Source: Persicobacter psychrovividus (GTDB lineage: Bacteria > Bacteroidota > Bacteroidia > Cytophagales > Cyclobacteriaceae). Taken from it: DNA of 64,000 bases. The DNA is taken from positions 1 through 64,000 of the forward strand of contig NZ_AP025299.1 of assembly GCF_036492425.1 (NCBI RefSeq), in the 5' to 3' direction. This document shows, one piece after another, positions 44,907-53,507 of this stretch. Under the pieces are notes generated by a model. That model did not search any database. It saw only the letters and a list, made by a program, of their open reading frames with translations, and had not been told where the DNA came from. How positions within the stretch are numbered: the first letter of the stretch is position 1; each line of letters opens with the position of its first letter. The position numbers and the translations under genes are program-made.

Positions 44907-47222
44907 ATGAAAGGGAAGCGTTATATTTTATTATTGATGATGGGACTGGGTTTTTATTTCGCCCTGCCCTCACGCTTGTTTGATGTGCCGTATTCTACGG
45001 TGATTTATGATCGCGACAGCCTGTTGCTTGGCGCCCATATTGCGGCAGATGGACAATGGCGCTTTCCCGCTTCCGAACGACGATCATTCAAGTATGAGAC
45101 CGCCCTGCGGCTTTATGAAGATGAATATTTTGATGTTCACCCGGGGGTTAATCCATTGGCAATAGGCCGTGCCACCTTGCAGAATATTCGGGCAGGTCGG
45201 GTGGTCAGTGGTGGCAGTACACTCAGCATGCAGGTGGTTCGCATGGCTACAAACCACCCCCGAACCATTCCTTACAAGCTGCTGGAAATATTGCAAAGCC
45301 TCCGCCTCGAGTTGCGTTATTCAAAACAGGAAATATTGCGGCTTTATCAGACCCATGCCCCTTATGGGGGAAATGTGGTGGGAATTGAAGGGGCAAGCTG
45401 GCGCTATTTTCAGCGTAATATTCAGCAGTTATCGTGGGCGGAAAGTGCCTTGCTTGCGGTATTGCCCAATGCTCCGGGGCTGATTCATACCGGGAAAAAC
45501 CGGGCAATACTTCTACGGAAGCGCAACCGGCTGCTGGTCAAATTGCGAGATCACGGCCTGATGGATTCGGTGAGTTGCCGGCTGGCGATGGATGAACCGA
45601 TTCCGGCGCATCCGCATGCACTTCCACGTCTGGCTCCCCACCTGCTTGAACTTTGCCGCAAGCAGGGAGAAGGGCAGGTGCATTATCTCCATTTGCAGAA
45701 AAATGTGCAGGCTAAAATCAATGAAGTGGTGCGGTGGCATCATGATCAACTTAAGCGCAGTGAAATACAAAATATTGGTGCGATTGTACTGAATGTGCAA
45801 ACCAATGAGGTGATGGCTTATGCTGGCAATATTGAGGGCGCACCCCATGAGCACGTAGATATGATTCAGGCGCGCCGCAGTACGGGCAGTATTCTGAAGC
45901 CCTTTTTATATGCAGCCGCTTTGGCTGATGGACAAATCATGCCCCAGGCGCTGGTGGCAGATGTGCCGCGTTATTATAAAAATTTTACGCCCAAAAATTA
46001 TTCAAAGACATTCGACGGTGCTGTTCCGGCTGATGAGGCACTGAGCCGATCGCTGAACATTCCTGCGGTGGACATGCTAAAGGACTATGGTGTTGGGAAA
46101 TTTCATGCCGATTTACAGCAATTGGGCATGAGCACCCTCGAGCGGCCAGCGGCACATTATGGGCTTTCGCTGGTGCTTGGTGGTGCGGAAGTAAAGTTGT
46201 TCGATTTGGTGGGAATGTATGCGGGCATGATGCGCAAAATGGATTATTTTTCCAGACACAGCAGTCAGTACCCCGCAGAACAGTTCCCTGCGCCCTATAT
46301 ATTCAGGCAGCAGCAATTGCCTTTGCCTGCCAACACTCAGCAATCGGCGATACTTACCGCAGGAGCGATTTATCATACCTTCGAGGCCATGAAAAATGTC
46401 CGCAGACCTGCCGAGGAATCTGGCTGGGAACAATTTACCACCCATCAGCAGATTGCCTGGAAAACCGGTACCAGCTATGGTCTTCGCGATGCCTGGGCGG
46501 TTGGTGTGACGGCAGATTATGTGGTGGGGGTATGGGTAGGCAATGCCAATGGGGAAGGACGATCGGGGATTGTCGGAGGCCTTGTCGCTGCGCCTGTGCT
46601 GTTTGATATTTTTCGTGGGCTAAAGGTGGATCGCCAATGGCAGGTGCCTTATGGTGATTTATCGGAAATGCGGGTGTGCAGCCAGTCAGGATTTAAGCCC
46701 AACCCTTACTGTCCTTCAGTAACTAAATTGGTCAATCTGGCAGGAGCAAGAACGGAAATTTGCCCCTATCATGTGCAGGTTCACCTCGATGAAGAAGAGC
46801 AATATCGGGTTTCCTCGACTTGTTATCCCACTTACAAAATGAAACACCAAAGCTGGTTTGTTTTGCCCCACGTTATGGAATGGTACTATCAGCAAACCCA
46901 TGCACTGTACCGAAAATTACCCGCCTGGAAAAACACCTGCCTGCCCGATGGGCAACAGCCGATGGCCTTTATTTATCCGCAGAAAAACAGGCGCTTGTGG
47001 ATGCCCAAAGATCTCGATGGAAATTATCAGCAGGTGGTCTGTAAGGTTGTCCATCAATATCCGTCAAAAAAAATATTCTGGCATTTGGATGATCAGTTTT
47101 TAGGCACCACCAATGGAGTGCATGAGTTGGCCATAGCCCCGATGTCCGGGAGACACCTCTTACAGTTGGTGGATGAAGATGGACACAAAATTCAGCAGTA
47201 TATTGAGGTCGCATCGCGCTAA
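44907..47222 (+). CDS. pbpC: Penicillin-binding protein 1C
   Basis: A 771-residue bifunctional peptidoglycan synthase with one N-terminal membrane anchor (ILLLMMGLGFYFALP). The GT51 glycosyltransferase domain (about 45-215) shows YEDEYFDVHPGVNPLA and GGSTLSMQVVRM. The transpeptidase domain (about 280-560) shows the SxxK motif in STGSILKPF, SLN in LSRSLNIPAV and the KTGTSYG motif. A C-terminal domain of PBP1C type (about 685-771) ends the protein. The length and the upstream alpha-2-macroglobulin gene both fit PBP1C rather than PBP1A. Confidence 0.94.
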   Translation: MKGKRYILLLMMGLGFYFALPSRLFDVPYSTVIYDRDSLLLGAHIAADGQWRFPASERRSFKYETALRLYEDEYFDVHPGVNPLAIGRATLQNIRAGRVVSGGSTLSMQVVRMATNHPRTIPYKLLEILQSLRLELRYSKQEILRLYQTHAPYGGNVVGIEGASWRYFQRNIQQLSWAESALLAVLPNAPGLIHTGKNRAILLRKRNRLLVKLRDHGLMDSVSCRLAMDEPIPAHPHALPRLAPHLLELCRKQGEGQVHYLHLQKNVQAKINEVVRWHHDQLKRSEIQNIGAIVLNVQTNEVMAYAGNIEGAPHEHVDMIQARRSTGSILKPFLYAAALADGQIMPQALVADVPRYYKNFTPKNYSKTFDGAVPADEALSRSLNIPAVDMLKDYGVGKFHADLQQLGMSTLERPAAHYGLSLVLGGAEVKLFDLVGMYAGMMRKMDYFSRHSSQYPAEQFPAPYIFRQQQLPLPANTQQSAILTAGAIYHTFEAMKNVRRPAEESGWEQFTTHQQIAWKTGTSYGLRDAWAVGVTADYVVGVWVGNANGEGRSGIVGGLVAAPVLFDIFRGLKVDRQWQVPYGDLSEMRVCSQSGFKPNPYCPSVTKLVNLAGARTEICPYHVQVHLDEEEQYRVSSTCYPTYKMKHQSWFVLPHVMEWYYQQTHALYRKLPAWKNTCLPDGQQPMAFIYPQKNRRLWMPKDLDGNYQQVVCKVVHQYPSKKIFWHLDDQFLGTTNGVHELAIAPMSGRHLLQLVDEDGHKIQQYIEVASR

Positions 47223-47746
47223 AATGAGGAGCTTGGATCGTTGTAGAAAGGCCATTTGTTTTCAGTCGGGAGTGTGGTGCTCTGGATGACCAGTAGGTTT
47301 TGTGCTTGATGGGAAGTTATCTGCGCGTCAAATTCCCCCCATCGCTAATTGCCTACTCGAAGGATCAACTATTGACAAGTGAAAGGGCCTGCTACTTCAC
47401 CGCTTTCGTAGCACTACGATCCAATTGTTGTCGGTCCTTGAAAATTTTCGAATACGATGTCAGATTGATGAAGCCGATAAAACGGAAGGTCACATGGATG
47501 GATCGTACCGCTATTGTACTAATTCAGGTGAACTGTTCATCAGCAAACCAAGCAAATAGCCTTGATAATACAATTTAATCATCGGCATATAAAAGCAGGA
47601 AGTTAGCAGGTAATATTATGAGGATGTTTTTCCCTTTTTTAAGGGATTGTTACTTAAATTGTTATTAACTTAACCGCTAAATAAGGTGCTCTGATTACTC
47701 ATAGACCTACCTTTTTGACCATCAAAAATTTTTGACTTAGACTGAC
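47223..47746. other. Intergenic region without a recognisable gene
   Basis: About 520 bases. Small open frames exist, but none has family resemblance or the codon style of the neighbours. The last 150 bases become AT-rich and probably carry the promoter of the PAS gene. Confidence 0.4.
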
Positions 47747-48115
47747 ATGAACGACTTTTCAATTAGTAAAATGCTTGACAATATGCCCATTGGCGTCTTT
47801 ATTTTAGAGTTAATTGATCGTGATACCATGGAATTTCGGAACGTTTATGTCAACAATACCAATTCTAAAATTGTAGGTGCGGACCTCGAAGCCACCATTG
47901 GTAGGACACTGCGGGAGTCTTTTCCAGAGGCTTATAATTATGGCCTGCCTGATAAATATATGGAGGCGCTCAGAACGCAGGAGAAAGTGGTGATCGGTGA
48001 AATGCAATATGAGGATGGAACGATCAAAAAGAATACTTTCTTCCTTGAGGTTACCCCGCTCGATAGTACCCATGTGATGTTGACTACCGAAAATATCAGC
48101 AGGGTAAAACCTTAA
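47747..48115 (+). CDS. Single-domain PAS protein
   Basis: A 122-residue protein that is just one PAS fold: MLDNMPIGVFILELIDRDTM, FRNVYVNNTNSKIVGAD, IGRTLRESFPEAYNYGLP, and TFFLEVTPLDSTHVMLT as the last strands. No kinase or other output domain is attached, so it would have to act through a partner or as a remnant of a larger sensor. The frame starts cleanly at an ATG behind an AT-rich stretch. Nothing upstream supports a longer gene. Confidence 0.75.
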   Translation: MNDFSISKMLDNMPIGVFILELIDRDTMEFRNVYVNNTNSKIVGADLEATIGRTLRESFPEAYNYGLPDKYMEALRTQEKVVIGEMQYEDGTIKKNTFFLEVTPLDSTHVMLTTENISRVKP

Positions 48116-48116
48116 C

Positions 48117-48157
48117 AAAAAAGGCCTTTCTAAATCTATAGAAAGGCCTTTTTTTTA
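48117..48157. terminator. Bidirectional terminator between convergent genes
   Basis: AAGGCCTTTC and GAAAGGCCTT form a stem with A runs on the left and T runs on the right, so it can serve both the PAS gene and the convergent lipoprotein gene. The lipoprotein stop codon lies in its right edge. Confidence 0.92.
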
Positions 48158-48697
48158 GTTTATAAAATAAACGGTTCGTTTCTGCTGATCAGGAACACCG
48201 ATAATATTGTTCAGGTAATCGGTGGTATGCTTCATCGCTCCTTTTTTGATATACCCCTCGGACTGTGGCATTTTACAGGCCCATGCACCGGAAGGAAGGC
48301 TGTTTTTCAGGTCAAGGATTTTTGCCACGGTATGGTTTCCTGTAATGATGTAGACCTGCTGATAGCTTTTCGAAAGCGACAGCACCTCAGGCATATTTTC
48401 TTTGGTCAGTACAATTACCTTGGCAGCCTTTTGCTCCAGTTGTTTCTGAAAGGTGGTGACAGGATTTCCTTCCAGTTTGGTGATCGCTGTAAAATCCTGA
48501 AAAACAGTGTTCGACTCCGTAGAAGCAGGCAATGTCGCCGTCGGTTTTACCTCCGCTTGCGGTTGGTCTTCTCCTTGGATGGCAGGCGCAACAGCAACTG
48601 TGTTGGTGTTTTCTGGCGTTGAGGTGGTTGCTTTTTCTTCCTGGCAAGCCACCATGCCGAGCATTAAAATAGGCAAGTATCGTAGGGATTTTTTCAT
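48155..48697 (-). CDS. Small lipoprotein of unknown function
   Basis: The start is placed at 48697, giving MKKSLRYLPILMLGMVAC with a lipobox Cys at residue 18; the frame is open 25 codons further, but without a signal. After a Thr/Glu/Pro-rich linker (about 20-60) follows a domain of about 110 residues with alternating strands and helices (KVIVLTKENMPEVLSLSKSY, QQVYIITGNHTVAKILDLK). It resembles a small alpha/beta fold but no named family. It is transcribed alone. Confidence 0.7.
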   Translation of the reverse strand: MKKSLRYLPILMLGMVACQEEKATTSTPENTNTVAVAPAIQGEDQPQAEVKPTATLPASTESNTVFQDFTAITKLEGNPVTTFQKQLEQKAAKVIVLTKENMPEVLSLSKSYQQVYIITGNHTVAKILDLKNSLPSGAWACKMPQSEGYIKKGAMKHTTDYLNNIIGVPDQQKRTVYFIN

Positions 48698-49281
48698 CAT
48701 ATTGATTTTTATAAATTGAGGTTGTGTTTTCGACTGAAAAATCAGCATAATAATATAGTATAATTCTACCAATTACCTGCTATGGTGGCCGAATTTATAG
48801 TAATGCTGTAAGCACCAACTAAAAGGATACCACCTATCAGCCGAACAGGAGACCATTTTACCCATCTAATTTTGATAACACTCCGTAATATTTTTAACTT
48901 GCAATAGAGCCCTAATTATGCACCTCTCCTACAAAGCCCTAATTATTGATCGATTCGGGTTTTATCCCTGACCCTCAATAATTTGAGTAAAGAACACCTT
49001 ATTGAAATAGTTTAACTTATTACTGCTCATGTAAAATGGATTACCTTGTTCCATATTTGGGAAGTAATACAGCTGCCAAAGATAAATATACGTGGTTATG
49101 AATTTTCATTTTGCTCCGTGATTGACAATGATTAAGTCCTGTAAACTGTTTTGCATCTCGATACAGAAATCCAAGTCGTTATCTTTCATTCACCCGCTTC
49201 CCCGTTATTTCAGGATCTGTTGAAAACAATATTTTCCGCCTCTTTTCCCATTCCATTTTGTAGTCCCAGCACAGCCAGACC
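48698..49281. other. Intergenic region upstream of the insertion sequence
   Basis: About 580 bases with no credible gene. It holds the promoter of the minus-strand lipoprotein and, at its right end, the target region of the insertion sequence. Confidence 0.4.
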
Positions 49282-49314
49282 AAAAATACCCCACGCCAGG
49301 GCTGTGCTTGCTCC
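49282..49314 (+). repeat. 33-bp target duplication, left copy
   Basis: Begins AAAAATACCCC and ends TGCTTGCTCC. Identical to 50966-50998 and directly abuts the left inverted repeat of the insertion sequence. Confidence 0.85.
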
Positions 49315-50965
49315 CCTGTCTTCGCCACCTTTTTTGGTTGATTTTCGCTACACCCTAAAAATCAATCGATTACAATAAAAATAGGTCAAAAGTGGGTGTC
49401 CCGTTTCTAAATTTTGCCTAATTTAAGGCATGTTTGTGCGTGAAAAACTCAATAAAAGTGGTAGCATTAGTGTCCAAGTCATCTATAAATCCTCAAAAAA
49501 GTACAAAGTTGTTAAGACTTTTGGCTCATCGGCTGACCCAAACGAGATTTTAGCACTTAAAAATGAAGCAAATCGATGGATTCATGGTCAGACTGGTCAG
49601 GTTGCCATTAATTTCGATAATCAAAGAACCAAAACTCAACAGGTCCTTGACAAAATAGATCAAGTCAAATCAGTTGGCATTGACCTTCTACTAAATTCTA
49701 TTTATGACGAAATAGGCTTTAATCTTGTCGGTGATCTCTTATTTCGGAGATTAGTATTTTCTCGCATTGAATATCCTGTAAGCAAGCTAGCGACAACAGA
49801 GCATTGGTCGTTAAATCATGGGATGAATGTCTCTGTCAATACTGTTTACAGGCTAATGGATAAGGTTCATTCAGAGTATAAAGAGATATTACAACATCTT
49901 AGCTTCGAACACTCGAAACAAGTTTTAGAAGGCGAGGTGAATATTGCATTTTATGATGTAACCACTCTTTATTTTGAAACAGATCATCAAGATGATTTAA
50001 GAAAAACAGGCTTTTCAAAAGAGGGGAAACATCAAAATCCGCAAATTGTACTGGGCTTATTGGTTAGTAGAGGAGGCTATCCACTTGCTTACGAAATATT
50101 TGAAGGTAATAAGTTTGAAGGGCATACCATGTTGCCTATCGTGGATGAGTTCTGCAACAAATATAATATTACCAAGTTGGTAGTTGTTGCTGATTCAGGG
50201 CTCATGTCTAATAAAAATGTAAAAGAACTACTTAATAAAGGCTATGGATTTATTCTCGGAGCAAGAATTAAGAACATGAACAAAGAAGTCAAAGACCAAA
50301 TATTAAACTTGACTTTGGGTAATGGAGAGTCTGCTGAAATAGCTCAACCTGATGGATTAAGGCTGATTATTACATATTCTGACAAAAGAGCCAAAAAGGA
50401 TGGTAAAAACAGACAAAAAGGGCTTGATAAACTCAAGAAGAATATTGCATCAGGTAAGCTTACAAAGTCCAATATCAATAACAGAGGCTATAACAAATAT
50501 TTAAAACTTGATGGCGAGGTAAAGGTGCAGTTAGATGAAGAGAAGTTCAAGGAAGATGGTAAATGGGATGGCCTAAAAGGCTATTTAACGAACGTAGAGG
50601 GTAATTCTGATGAAATCATTGCCAATTATGGAGAACTATGGAAAATTGAAAAAGCTTTTCGTATCTCGAAGACAGACTTAAAAATTAGACCTATATTCCA
50701 TCGGATTCAAAAAAGAATTGAGAGTCATATCTGCATTTCCTTTGTTGCATATAATCTACATAAAGAGTTGGAGAGACAGCTCAATATTAAAGAGGCAGGG
50801 CTAAGTCCTGAACAGACAATCAAAATTGCTCGAAGCATTTATGAAATTCAAGTTCCACTATCAGATGGCAGCAAAATAAACAAAGTACTTTTGTTGCAAC
50901 CAGAGCAGGTAAAATTAGCGGAATTATTCAATTTTTGACTTGGGTGTCCCGATGGCGAAAACAGG
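49315..50965 (+). mobile_element. IS1634-family insertion sequence (about 1.65 kb)
   Basis: The ends are CCTGTCTTCGCCACC on the left and, read inwards from the right, CCTGTTTTCGCCATC: 13 of 15 bases match. The element is bounded by a 33-base direct repeat. IS1634-family elements are known for long target duplications of variable size, so this fits. The only gene is an intact transposase. No passenger gene is present. Confidence 0.85.
49430..50938 (+). CDS. IS1634-family transposase
   Basis: A 502-residue DDE transposase with an N-terminal helical DNA-binding part. Landmarks: FYDVTTLYFETDHQDDLRK (first acidic residue), GFSKEGKHQNPQIVLGLLV, PLAYEIFEGNKFEGHT, and VVVADSGLMSNKNVKEL for the second Asp. 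The YGELWKIEKAFRISKTDL block carries the catalytic Glu near the C-terminus. The frame is undamaged and the element's ends are intact, so it may still be active. Confidence 0.93.
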   Translation: MFVREKLNKSGSISVQVIYKSSKKYKVVKTFGSSADPNEILALKNEANRWIHGQTGQVAINFDNQRTKTQQVLDKIDQVKSVGIDLLLNSIYDEIGFNLVGDLLFRRLVFSRIEYPVSKLATTEHWSLNHGMNVSVNTVYRLMDKVHSEYKEILQHLSFEHSKQVLEGEVNIAFYDVTTLYFETDHQDDLRKTGFSKEGKHQNPQIVLGLLVSRGGYPLAYEIFEGNKFEGHTMLPIVDEFCNKYNITKLVVVADSGLMSNKNVKELLNKGYGFILGARIKNMNKEVKDQILNLTLGNGESAEIAQPDGLRLIITYSDKRAKKDGKNRQKGLDKLKKNIASGKLTKSNINNRGYNKYLKLDGEVKVQLDEEKFKEDGKWDGLKGYLTNVEGNSDEIIANYGELWKIEKAFRISKTDLKIRPIFHRIQKRIESHICISFVAYNLHKELERQLNIKEAGLSPEQTIKIARSIYEIQVPLSDGSKINKVLLLQPEQVKLAELFNF

Positions 50966-50998
50966 AAAAATACCCCACGCCAGGGCTGTGCTTGCTCC
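50966..50998 (+). repeat. 33-bp target duplication, right copy
   Basis: Identical to 49282-49314 over all 33 bases. It directly follows the right inverted repeat. Confidence 0.85.
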
Positions 50999-51449
50999 GT
51001 TTTGAGATATTCCTTGGATCTAAGGCAAAAATTCTTTCTTCATCGGTGAAACACTCAAGTAGGACTGAATTGAATGCCAAATAATCAGGTGACATTTCAT
51101 GTCTTCTCCGAAATGTACCTTCGTTTTAATCGCTGTTACAGGCAAAATTGGTATGATTATATCGTCCTGGGAAAGACAATAGAATGCGAAAATGGATCAA
51201 TAAAAATTTCTGTTGCCACCTACTTGTCAGAGATATTTTGTTGCTTCTTGCAGAAGGAGTGTGTGTTTCAATGCTTTTGACGGTGACTTAGTAGGTAGTT
51301 TTTAGTGATACAAATTACGAGTCACCATTTTTTTGCAAGTCATCGAAAAGTGTACAGAGTATTGATTAGTGGTTCCTTTGGATTTTCAAAAGGATCAATT
51401 GAAAACCAGTGGTAGAATTTTGCTTTACCTTTTCTTGATGAGGATGAAT

Positions 51450-51638
51450 TTAAACTAATTTTGATAGTGAACTTTCGAAGTCATTTTCTGATTGCTTTTC
51501 ATGACTAAATTCACACTGAGTGGTCAAAGGTTTTGTTGCTGAATCAGCCATTTCTAACTCCTCTTTCAAAGTCAGTTTCAGCTGTTGAAGGTGCTTTTCA
51601 TTTTCATTGACTCGTTGCTCGGCATCAACGATTGACCA
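51450..51638 (-). pseudogene. C-terminal remnant of an unidentified gene
   Basis: An open stretch of about 60 codons without a good early start, read on the minus strand. It begins with a coiled-coil-like helix (EQRVNENEKHLQQLKLTLKE) and ends in an acidic tail before a TAA. It could be the end of a broken gene such as a transposase or a coiled-coil protein. The rest of 51000-51860 shows no gene. Confidence 0.3.
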
Positions 51639-51863
51639 CTATTTGCATGGAGGCGCAGAGAAAGGCGAGAGTCTAAAACCAATTTTTGAGCAGGTTATGG
51701 CGGTAAACAGCGTGATGGTGATGACGACGATAATTTATTTTAGAAAAAGCGGAAGCGGAGAGCGATGGATTTTGGAGTGGAGATGTAGGTATAATCAATC
51801 ATTCAGGAATCGTAAACACATCATTTCCCCAAAATTCAGTATCTTTAACCACCATACAAATTA

Positions 51864-53465
51864 ATGGACAACCCCATGAGCCAAAGACAAGCATTACCCA
51901 TTGGAATACAGACTTTTGAAACCCTTAGATCTTCTAAGGATGATTTTTTGTATATCGATAAAACAGCGGAGATTTATAAAATGACTAAGCTTAGTGTGGG
52001 TTACTACTTCCTTTCTCGCCCTCGCCGTTTTGGTAAGTCAATGTTGTGCTCGACTATGCAGGCTCTTTTTGAAGGAAAGCAAGAACTGTTCGAAGGTTTA
52101 TACATTCATGATAAATGGGATTGGTCCGTGAAACTCCCTGTGGTAAGGATTGATTTGAGTGGTGTTACTTATAAGAATCTTGAAACTGTTGAACAAAAAA
52201 TTCAGTTTGTCTTGAATTCAAACGCAAAGAAACATCAAATTGACCTAAATACCGATGAGCTATTAGGGTCACAGTTTATGATGTTGATTGAATCGATAGC
52301 CGAAAAGTATCAGAATAAAGTCGTCATACTTATTGATGAGTATGATAAACCTATTCAAGACACGCTATCGAATGACGATGACTTGGCTTCAAAATCATTA
52401 GATGTTCTTCGTGGATTTTATTCAGCCATCAAAGCCTCAGATCAGTATATCCGTTTTTGCTTCATGACCGGCATTACCAAGTTCACGGGTGTTGGCCTAT
52501 TTAGCGGTGCGAATAATTTCAATGATATCTCCTTAGATAAGCGATATGCTTCTGTTTGCGGCTTTACTCAAAATGAATTGGACAACTGCTTTGGTGATTA
52601 CTTCGATGGGGTAAATATGGAGGAGGTTAAGGCATGGTATAATGGCTACAACTACCTCGGGGACAGGGTTTACAATCCATTTGACATTTTGATATTTTTG
52701 GACAAAGGGGCTAAGTTCGATAATTATTGGTGGGATTCTGGTCAGCCTTCTTTTTTGACCAAGATGTTCGAGAAAGGAGCGTATGAAACGTATGATCTGG
52801 AGAATTTGGAGTTATCTTCTCAAGAGTTAAAACAGTTTACGCTCAGTAAGTTGAACTTACCCTCTTTGCTCTGGCAGGCAGGTTACTTGACGATTACGGA
52901 AGAGATTCAGGAGCCTTTTGGCGGGAGTAGTTATGTGCTTGCCACGCCAAATCGTGAAGTTCGGATGACCTTGAATATGCTCTTTTTGATTAGCCTGACT
53001 TCGGTAGAATCTAACCGACTTTTGAAAAGAAATGAAGCTGTGCGAAGCTTATTCAAGAATGACTTGAAGGAATTCGAAGCCAGTGTCCGTGCAATGTTTG
53101 CCGCCATTCCTTTCAATAATTATGTTCAAAACAACATTCAAAAATACGAGGGGTATTACGCTTCGGTGATGTTCAGTTTTATGGCTGGGCTTGGACTAAA
53201 ATGCAGAACGGAAGAAACCAATTCAGCAGGTCGGATAGATATGGTGATGGAAAGCCCATCGCATATTTATGTGATCGAATTCAAGGTTAATGCAGCGAAG
53301 CCTGAAGGTGATGAAAGAGGAGAAGCCTTGGATCAAATTCATGAGAAAAAATACTATGAACCATATCTAAATGATGGCCGGAAGATTGTGCTTATCGGGA
53401 TGCACTTTAGTGAGAAGAAAAAGAATTTGGATTGGTTTAGGGCGGAGGAGTTGTTGAGAAATTAA
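51864..53465 (+). CDS. AAA-ATPase-like/PD-(D/E)XK nuclease protein, copy 1
   Basis: A 533-residue protein of the AAA-ATPase-like plus PD-(D/E)XK family (DUF1703-type), often present in many copies in Bacteroidota. The N-terminal part starts LPIGIQTFETLRSSKDDF, then a P-loop-like RPRRFGKSML (about residue 57), and Walker B VVILIDEYDKPI (about 153-164). FCFMTGITKFTGVGLFSG is a further conserved block. The C-terminal nuclease-like core has the Asp in GRIDMVMES and the Glu/Lys pair in YVIEFKVN. The start could also be the ATG at 51876 (MSQRQALP). Its role is unknown; defence or mobile-element functions have been suggested for the family. The next gene is a near copy. Confidence 0.85.
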   Translation: MDNPMSQRQALPIGIQTFETLRSSKDDFLYIDKTAEIYKMTKLSVGYYFLSRPRRFGKSMLCSTMQALFEGKQELFEGLYIHDKWDWSVKLPVVRIDLSGVTYKNLETVEQKIQFVLNSNAKKHQIDLNTDELLGSQFMMLIESIAEKYQNKVVILIDEYDKPIQDTLSNDDDLASKSLDVLRGFYSAIKASDQYIRFCFMTGITKFTGVGLFSGANNFNDISLDKRYASVCGFTQNELDNCFGDYFDGVNMEEVKAWYNGYNYLGDRVYNPFDILIFLDKGAKFDNYWWDSGQPSFLTKMFEKGAYETYDLENLELSSQELKQFTLSKLNLPSLLWQAGYLTITEEIQEPFGGSSYVLATPNREVRMTLNMLFLISLTSVESNRLLKRNEAVRSLFKNDLKEFEASVRAMFAAIPFNNYVQNNIQKYEGYYASVMFSFMAGLGLKCRTEETNSAGRIDMVMESPSHIYVIEFKVNAAKPEGDERGEALDQIHEKKYYEPYLNDGRKIVLIGMHFSEKKKNLDWFRAEELLRN

Positions 53466-53507
53466 CATAGCCTCAAAATTCAGTATCTTTAACCACCATA
53501 CAAAAAA

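Noticed and set aside
47300-47578. 92-codon frame between pbpC and the PAS gene
   Set aside because: The composition is atypical and no family is recognisable, so it was left as intergenic.
49363-49372. CAATCGATTA as a fifth operator of the uronate regulator
   Set aside because: One arm is changed, and it lies inside the insertion sequence, with no uronate gene nearby.
51607-51864. 85-codon frame before the first ATPase/nuclease gene
   Set aside because: No homology is apparent, it runs through the leader shared by the ATPase genes, and it overlaps their promoter region.
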